Shown here one piece after another: positions 59,635-64,000 of a DNA stretch of 64,000 nt. The DNA is from Crossiella equi. Its GTDB lineage: Bacteria; Actinomycetota; Actinomycetes; Mycobacteriales; Pseudonocardiaceae. The translations under genes and the position numbers were made by a program. The notes below the pieces were generated by a model. That model did no database searches, was not told the DNA's origin, and was given only the letters and a program-made list of their open reading frames with translations. The stretch is taken from NCBI RefSeq assembly GCF_017876755.1, contig NZ_JAGIOO010000001.1:7983786-8047785 (forward strand). Reading direction: 5' to 3'. Positions within the stretch are counted from its first letter, which is position 1. Each line of letters opens with the position of its first letter.

Positions 59635-60425
59635 GCAGCCTCGCGCACGCCGTCACCGACTCGGCGACCATGCTGCGGCGGCGGATGCGGCACATGCTGC
59701 GTTACCCGTCGCTCACCCTGATGATCGCCGGGATGCCGGTGATCTTCCTGCTGCTGTTCGTCTACGTCTTCGGGGGCACCATGGGCAACGGCCTCGGCGG
59801 CGGGGTCGGCGGCCGGGCGGCCTACGCCAACTACATCGCTCCCGGCATCATCCTGATGACCGTGGCCGGTGCCGCGCAGGGCACCGCGATCTCGGTGGCC
59901 ACCGACATGACCGAGGGCATCGTGGCCCGCTTCCGCACCATGGCCATCGCCAGGGTCTCGGTGCTCACCGGACATGTGCTGGGCAGCCTGATCCAGGCCA
60001 TGCTGAGCATGGCACTGGTGGTCGGCGCGGCGCTGCTGGTGGGTTTCCAGCCCACCGCCGGACTGGGCGACTGGCTGGCCGCGACCGGGGTGCTGGCCAT
60101 GTTCGCCTTCGCGCTCACCTGGCTGTCGGTGGCCCTGGGCATGGTGACCAAGAGCGTGGCCGCGGCCAGCAATCTGCCGCTGCCACTGATGATCCTGCCC
60201 ATGATCGGCAGCGGGTTCGTGCCCACCGGATCCATGCCGGACGCGTTGCGCTACTTCGCCGAGTACCAGCCGTTCACCCCGGTCATCGAAACCCTGCGCG
60301 GCCTGCTGCTGGGCGCGCCGATCCCGGCGCACAGCACCCCGCTGGCCATCGGCTGGAGCGCACTGATCGCCCTGGGCGGCTACCTGTGGGCCAAGCGCCT
60401 CTACAACCGCGAACCCACGCGCTGA
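59631..60425 (+). CDS. ABC-2 type permease, DrrB-like
   Basis: 264 residues with six predicted membrane helices: near 27-50, 68-90, 110-136, 143-165, 172-195 and 230-255. The EGIVARFRTMAIARVSVLTGHVLGSL stretch is the DrrB family signature. It starts inside the DrrA stop (ATGA, 59631-59634). Last gene of the operon. Confidence 0.92.
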   Translation: MSSLAHAVTDSATMLRRRMRHMLRYPSLTLMIAGMPVIFLLLFVYVFGGTMGNGLGGGVGGRAAYANYIAPGIILMTVAGAAQGTAISVATDMTEGIVARFRTMAIARVSVLTGHVLGSLIQAMLSMALVVGAALLVGFQPTAGLGDWLAATGVLAMFAFALTWLSVALGMVTKSVAAASNLPLPLMILPMIGSGFVPTGSMPDALRYFAEYQPFTPVIETLRGLLLGAPIPAHSTPLAIGWSALIALGGYLWAKRLYNREPTR

Positions 60426-60859
60426 CCGGGAGCCCTGTGGTGACAGCGCAGGTTTCACCGTGATTGAACGGGAATCGTCCGCTGCTCACTGAGTCGGTGT
60501 GGGCGAAACCGCAGAAGTCCGGCTTCGTCGTCTACGGTGCCATCCCGGCCTGGTTGCCCACCACGCTGCGCAAGCCGAAACGGCCCGGTTGGTTACCGGG
60601 CACCGGGCACGGCATCGGCGATCCGGACGGCACCGGCATGCCGCTGACCCACTGGAGCGTCATCGGCGACGATTTGCGGGTGGTCCACTTGCCCGGCCCG
60701 CACGTCATCCACCCCACCCCGGCCAACCCCGATCTGCCGCCTACGGGCGGTTCGCGTGCAGCGCGCCGAGGAGCTGCAGGCGTTCGGCGTCAACGGTGCC
60801 GGGTCCGCGGTGTGGACCAACAGCACGGGACCCGGACTCCCGGTGAGCGGGTAGGTGAC
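60426..60859. other. Decayed or intergenic stretch after the DrrB gene
   Basis: One frame (about 60464-60740) reads like a real protein piece (KSGFVVYGAIPAWLPTTLRK, then LTHWSVIGDDLRVVHLPG), and another frame (about 60753-60853) continues in protein-like fashion (QRAEELQAFGVNGAGSAVW) up to a stop. A frameshifted gene remnant is possible, family unknown. Confidence 0.3.
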
Positions 60860-61169
60860 CCGGCCAACCACCGGTCCGTGTCCACCGGGCGGCACGATGG
60901 CGGCGTGGTCGTCGAGGGTGACCTCGCAGGGCTCGTTCGGCGAGTGCCACGCAGTGCCCGCACTCGTCCGGCGATCGCCGGACCGGCGCAGTGCTGTTCC
61001 GGCGGCTGCACGACACCACCGGGAGAGGCGAAGTCGACGGTGGAGCCGGTCTCGGTGCACTTCTCGTGCGCCGCGGCCACCTCCTCCGCCCAGTAGCCAG
61101 TCGGGTGCTCCGACCGTCAGTACGCGTCCAGACCTCGGCAGCCGACATGACGATCAAGACCGTGCCCAT
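60860..61169 (-). pseudogene. Decayed DJ-1/PfpI family gene
   Basis: ATG 61169 with an AAAGGA ribosome-binding site opens MGTVLIVMSAAEVWTRTDG. A 1-nt shift near 61105 is needed to continue into EHPTGYWAEEVAAAHEKCTETGSTVDFASPGGV, and another near 60950 to reach CEVTLDDHAAIVPPGGHGP. The order matches type-1 glutamine-amidotransferase-like DJ-1 proteins (HPTGYWAEE, FASPGG, PGGHG), but the nucleophile-elbow Cys region is missing. Two frameshifts plus a 3' deletion make it a pseudogene. Confidence 0.6.
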
Positions 61170-61391
61170 CTCGCATTCCTTTCGAGTGCGGGGCCGGAGC
61201 GCTCGGTCGTCCGCCGGGCCGCCTGTGCCACAGCGGCTTCGTCGCGCAGGTCGACGGTGATGGGCAGCAGGCGGGTGGTGTCGGCCTCGTCCGCCGGCTC
61301 GCGAGCTGGGCGGGGCACGTGCCGACTCGACACGAGCGGAACCGCTGACGGGGAGCACCTCCCGGGTCGGCGGATCGTGACGTGCCGGTGA

Positions 61392-61718
61392 TCACCGTTC
61401 TGGGGCGTTGCCGAGTTGGCCACGCAGCGCGGCGATCTGGTCGTGCGCGGCGGCGAGGTCGTCTTCCAGACCGATGATCCGGGCGGTCGCGGCCAGGCTG
61501 TGGCCCTCGTCGAACAGGAGGCGGATGCGCGCGGCCAGTTGGAGTTGGCGGCGGCTGTAGCGGCGGTGCCCGCCCTCGGAGCGCTGCGGACGTACCAGGT
61601 TCGCGGTGTCCAGGCTGCGCAGGAACGCCTGCTGCACGCCGAGCAGGTTCGCGGCTTGCCCGGTGGTGAACGCCGGGTAGTCACGATCGTCGAGGTTGTC
61701 GAGGTTGTTCACAGCCAC
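61392..61718 (-). CDS. MerR-like regulator near Hsp20 (HspR-like)
   Basis: 108 residues. MerR winged helix: FTTGQAANLLGVQQAFLRSLDTANLVRPQRSEGGHRRYSRRQLQLAARIRLLFDEGHSLAATARII, then a coiled-coil dimerisation helix (EDDLAAAHDQIAALRGQL). No metal-binding Cys. This small MerR form is often found beside small heat-shock protein genes in actinobacteria. Start GTG 61718 or GTG 61712, with a GAGGAGGAG stretch upstream. It is divergent from the 61872 gene and shares its promoter region. Confidence 0.8.
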   Translation of the reverse strand: MAVNNLDNLDDRDYPAFTTGQAANLLGVQQAFLRSLDTANLVRPQRSEGGHRRYSRRQLQLAARIRLLFDEGHSLAATARIIGLEDDLAAAHDQIAALRGQLGNAPER

Positions 61719-61794
61719 AGGCCAGGCACTCCTCCTCGTTGCCGGACGGCCACGCGGGGTGGCCCAGCCCCTCTAGATTATCTTCAGCGCGCGC

Positions 61795-61823
61795 TTGACA
61801 CAATCTACAGTCGGCGCTATAAG
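61795..61823 (+). promoter_or_regulatory. Near-consensus sigma-70 promoter
   Basis: TTGACA (61795-61800), a 17-nt spacer and TATAAG (61818-61823). It is the best vegetative promoter in the window. A TAGATT...AATCTA inverted repeat and the sequence AGCGCGCGCT overlap its -35, suggesting control by the divergent MerR-like protein. Confidence 0.8.
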
Positions 61824-61871
61824 AAATGCATCGGTCCGGAACCTGGTGAAGGCAACCTGGGAGTGATCGAC

Positions 61872-62255
61872 ATGGACGGCAGATGCGTTGCCCGCCCCGC
61901 GGGAACCGAGCGGGGGCGGCTGCCCGCGACCGAGCGGCGCGGCTTCGCCGAACTGGTCTGCGCCGACCCGGTGTGGGTGCGCGCGGAGTTCGACGCGATC
62001 ATCTCCGCCAACTTCGGTGCCGCCGACGAATGGCCCGAGATCCCCCCGCGCCGTCCAGCGCGCCCCGTGCGAGATCGGCGCGGTCGCCCCGGTGGCGTGG
62101 ACCGCGGGCCCAGTCCGCCGACCTGGGTGCGTCGAGGTGACCTCGCCCGGACAGCCTGCCGGGTCGGGGCTCGGGAGCGGGCGCCTCCGCCACCTCGCCG
62201 CGCAGGCGCCTCGCAGTGTCGCCCATCGAGCGAACGCGAGCGGGAAAGCGAGTGA
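61872..62255 (+). CDS. Hypothetical protein with strong promoter
   Basis: 127 residues from ATG 61872 (GTG 61863 is an in-frame alternative nearer to a ribosome-binding-like GAAGG). The N-terminal 60 residues look like a conserved small domain (RRGFAELVCADPVWVRAEFDAIISANFGAADEWPEIPP); the rest is Pro/Arg-rich and may result from a frame slip, since other frames are also open. No family recognised. It follows the near-consensus promoter at 61795-61823, so it is probably expressed well. Confidence 0.5.
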   Translation: MDGRCVARPAGTERGRLPATERRGFAELVCADPVWVRAEFDAIISANFGAADEWPEIPPRRPARPVRDRRGRPGGVDRGPSPPTWVRRGDLARTACRVGARERAPPPPRRAGASQCRPSSERERESE

Positions 62256-62653
62256 CGGCAAGGAGGTGATGCCAGGAGGGGCGCGGCGCCGAGGCAGGCA
62301 TGAGTCTTCTGTGGACAGTCGCCCCACGTGGCCGCCGGCAAGTCACCCACGGGCAACACCGGCCCGCGTCTCGTGACGCGATCCAGGCGACACGTCCCAG
62401 CACGGGCTCGCGGCTCCGCCGCCACCGAGGCCTTCCAGCGCGAGTTCGCGTCCCCCTTCCGGCAGCTGAGTCCGATCCGCCCGCCACAGTCCCACGCTGC
62501 GGCGGGCATCGGATTGCCCAGGGAGAACCGAGGTGGGCCCACCTCGAACATCTTGCAGTGCTGGGAACAGAAAAATTGAGTGAGTCGTTATCAACAATGC
62601 AGGGCGGGCAGACCGCCGATCCCGACTCGAATGGTGCGGAAGGAGCCTGTGAC
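62256..62653. other. Intergenic region upstream of Hsp20
   Basis: About 400 bases with no convincing gene. A locally AT-rich segment around 62570-62600 contains TTGA-N11-TCAA (62576-62594), a possible heat-shock operator or promoter element for the Hsp20 gene. I cannot assign a -10 with confidence. Confidence 0.4.
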
Positions 62654-63085
62654 ATGTTGATGCGTACCGACCCGTTCCGTGAGCTCGACCGGCTGACCCA
62701 GCAGATCTTCGGTCCCAACGGGACCCCGACCCGCCCGGCGGCGATGCCGATGGACGCCTACCGCGCCGGGGACGAGTACGTGGTGGCCTTCGACCTGCCC
62801 GGTGTGCACCCGGACTCGATCGACCTGGACGTCGAGCAGAACGTGCTCACCGTCAAGGCCGAACGTCCCGGCCCGGCCGCCGACGGCGTCGAGTACCAGG
62901 CCGCCGAACGGCCCCGCGGCGTGTTCAGCCGACAGCTTTTCCTGGGCGAGGCCCTGGACGCCGAACACATCCAGGCCAACTACGAGGCCGGTGTGCTGAC
63001 GCTGCGGATCCCGGTCGCCGAGCGCGCCAAGCCCCGCAAGATCGCCATCAGCGCCAGCAGCGACGCCAAGCGGATCAAAGCCTGA
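62654..63085 (+). CDS. Small heat-shock protein, Hsp20 family
   Basis: 143 residues. The alpha-crystallin domain spans about 30-130: [42 protein letters not shown], then [35 protein letters not shown]. The A-x-x-x-x-G-V-L-T-L-x-I-P signature is intact; the C-terminal IxI-like anchor is KIAIS. ATP-independent chaperone of the Hsp18/HspX type. An AGGAG ribosome-binding site precedes ATG 62654. A MerR-like regulator gene about 1 kb upstream may control it. Confidence 0.92.
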   Translation: MLMRTDPFRELDRLTQQIFGPNGTPTRPAAMPMDAYRAGDEYVVAFDLPGVHPDSIDLDVEQNVLTVKAERPGPAADGVEYQAAERPRGVFSRQLFLGEALDAEHIQANYEAGVLTLRIPVAERAKPRKIAISASSDAKRIKA

Positions 63086-63251
63086 CCAGACCAACCCCCG
63101 CCACCCCGGAGGACAGACCCGTTCTCCGGGGCCAGGCCGGAACCGGTGCTGGACGAGACCCGGGACGCGCCGACACCGACCAACGGCGCGTTGGTGGACA
63201 TTCCCGCCGACCTGCGGGCACCACACGGTTGAACGAGAAGGGAGAATCGCG

Positions 63252-63470
63252 ATGAGCTTGGACAAGCCGTGGAACGACGTGGTCGATCAACTCCGCCCGG
63301 CCCGGCCCGATCTCGATTCCTCCGACGACGATCGCCTCGACGACGAACTCGTCGCGGAGCCGGTCACCGAGCCGATCGAGGTCATCGAGGCCGACCCGGC
63401 CGATGTCGCCGACCAGCGCCGCATCGTGCCACTGCCCGACGACCGCCTCGACGAACAGCCGTGGCCCTGA
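63252..63470 (+). CDS. Small acidic protein (72 aa)
   Basis: 72 residues, very acidic (many D/E) with repeated RLDDEL, PVTEPIEVIEADPADV and PDDRLDE elements. AAGGGAGA precedes ATG 63252 at good spacing. Probably disordered. Function unknown; located just downstream of Hsp20 on the same strand, with 166 nt between. Confidence 0.55.
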   Translation: MSLDKPWNDVVDQLRPARPDLDSSDDDRLDDELVAEPVTEPIEVIEADPADVADQRRIVPLPDDRLDEQPWP

Positions 63471-63489
63471 CCGCGGGCGAGGTGCGGCA

Positions 63490-63939
63490 ATGCGCAATTC
63501 CCGGCCACGATCGTCGTCATCCGCGGCGAGCACCCTCACCGAAGCGCTCAACACGGCCACCCGCGCCGTCGAACAGACTGTGCGAGAACGTGTGGAATCG
63601 GACAAGTCACCCCGTCCCGACACCGTGTGTGCCGAAACCTGGCAGCTGCTCCACCTCCTCGGGGCACTCGGCGACCTGACCACCACGCTGGCGCCCCACG
63701 TCGGCAGCTTCCCGCAGCGCTACCAGCTGCGCACCGGCGACGACACCGACCCGGCCCAGCACATCGCGCACGCCTGCCGGGACCTGGCCGCGCTACGGCA
63801 CGCCCTCGATGACGGTCAGCGCGCCGCTCGCGAGATCTACACCGCGCTGAGCCGCCTGAACGCCATGCTCCCCTTGGATGGCCGAAGTCCCCAGCCGCCC
63901 GGGGAGGCGCACCGCACTCCCCGTGGCGAGAAGGGCTGA
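63490..63939 (+). CDS. Hypothetical helical protein
   Basis: 149 residues. Rich in helices: TLTEALNTATRAVEQTVRERVESD, then AETWQLLHLLGALGDLTTTLAPHV and AQHIAHACRDLAALRHALDDGQRAAREIYTALSRLNAML. No membrane segment. ATG 63490 has GGTGCGGC upstream, a weak ribosome-binding site. No family recognised. It is followed after 3 nt by another start at 63943. Confidence 0.55.
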   Translation: MRNSRPRSSSSAASTLTEALNTATRAVEQTVRERVESDKSPRPDTVCAETWQLLHLLGALGDLTTTLAPHVGSFPQRYQLRTGDDTDPAQHIAHACRDLAALRHALDDGQRAAREIYTALSRLNAMLPLDGRSPQPPGEAHRTPRGEKG

Positions 63940-63942
63940 GCG

Positions 63943-64000
63943 ATGCCGCCCTCGGCTTCCCCACCGCCGCGCGATCCCCACCAGACACTCGGCGTCACCC
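63943..64000 (+). CDS. Start of a further ORF (cut by window edge)
   Basis: ATG 63943 begins 3 nt after the previous stop and reads MPPSASPPPRDPHQTLGVT to the window end. Too short to judge. The tight spacing suggests a continuing operon. Confidence 0.3.
   Translation, partial: MPPSASPPPRDPHQTLGVT

Overview
The window is about 64 kb of very GC-rich DNA with strong third-position G/C bias, many GTG starts, frequent 1-4 nt start/stop overlaps, F420-linked enzymes (a deazaflavin-dependent nitroreductase-family protein and an LLM-type oxidoreductase), Ser/Thr kinases with one membrane span, and HspR/MerR-Hsp20 style stress genes. This points to a large-genome filamentous actinomycete. Gene style suggests Pseudonocardiales, but I cannot prove the order from sequence alone. 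No rRNA, tRNA, CRISPR array or intact insertion sequence was seen.

Layout. 0-5.6 kb: miscellaneous genes (amidohydrolase, two exported proteins, an HTH protein behind a 34-bp perfect palindrome, a decayed LysR gene, an F420-type nitroreductase). 5.7-13.5 kb: a signalling island. It holds a transmembrane Ser/Thr kinase, then an FHA-domain gene divergent from a four-gene operon (atypical kinase, DUF4407 membrane protein, TerY-like vWA protein, PP2C phosphatase) whose genes overlap by 1-4 nt. 13.5-20 kb: an ADP-ribosylglycohydrolase pair, a two-component system, and a convergent MacB/FtsX-type ABC transporter. 20.4-36 kb: two large exported beta-helix carbohydrate-active proteins (the second GH87-like), an erythromycin-esterase-like gene with its own regulator, and small enzyme/regulator pairs (hydrolase + LLM oxidoreductase, TetR, Mug glycosylase, SDR/HxlR/Nudix), plus a remnant of a CtpI-like P-type ATPase. 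36-42.3 kb: a TPR protein, three tandem small exported paralogues sharing a C-terminal GDGGY.NW motif, and a STAND-type ATPase. 42.3-45.7 kb: an ArsR regulator and a SulP/STAS transporter module with two tiny coupled ORFs and a shared inverted repeat at both outer promoters. 46-49.7 kb: a large catalase, an ankyrin-repeat partner and a YbdK-type glutamate-cysteine ligase (oxidative stress). 49.9-51.6 kb: an FAD monooxygenase and TetR regulator behind a 21-bp operator.

52.2-55.7 kb is a decaying terpenoid locus. A polyprenyl diphosphate synthase has lost its first Asp-rich motif, a UbiA-superfamily membrane protein is still intact and carries the altered first motif of UbiA-type terpene cyclases, and a P450 fragment retains only the I-helix region. 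55.7-60.4 kb is an intact, tightly organised operon: a P450, a DUF4097 protein and a DrrAB-like exporter. It is divergent from a GbsR/MarR-like regulator with an extra N-terminal HTH, and three copies of one operator motif sit on the two promoters. 60.4-64 kb holds a decayed DJ-1/PfpI gene, a MerR-like regulator, Hsp20 and small hypothetical genes, one of them behind a near-consensus promoter.

A recurring regulatory feature is leaderless transcription: at least eight genes have a TANNNT-like -10 hexamer ending exactly 6-7 nt before the start codon and lack a clear Shine-Dalgarno sequence. The best candidates for an under-described system are the FHA/kinase/DUF4407/vWA/PP2C cluster, the tandem GDGGY exported proteins with the neighbouring STAND ATPase, and the lone UbiA-type cyclase.
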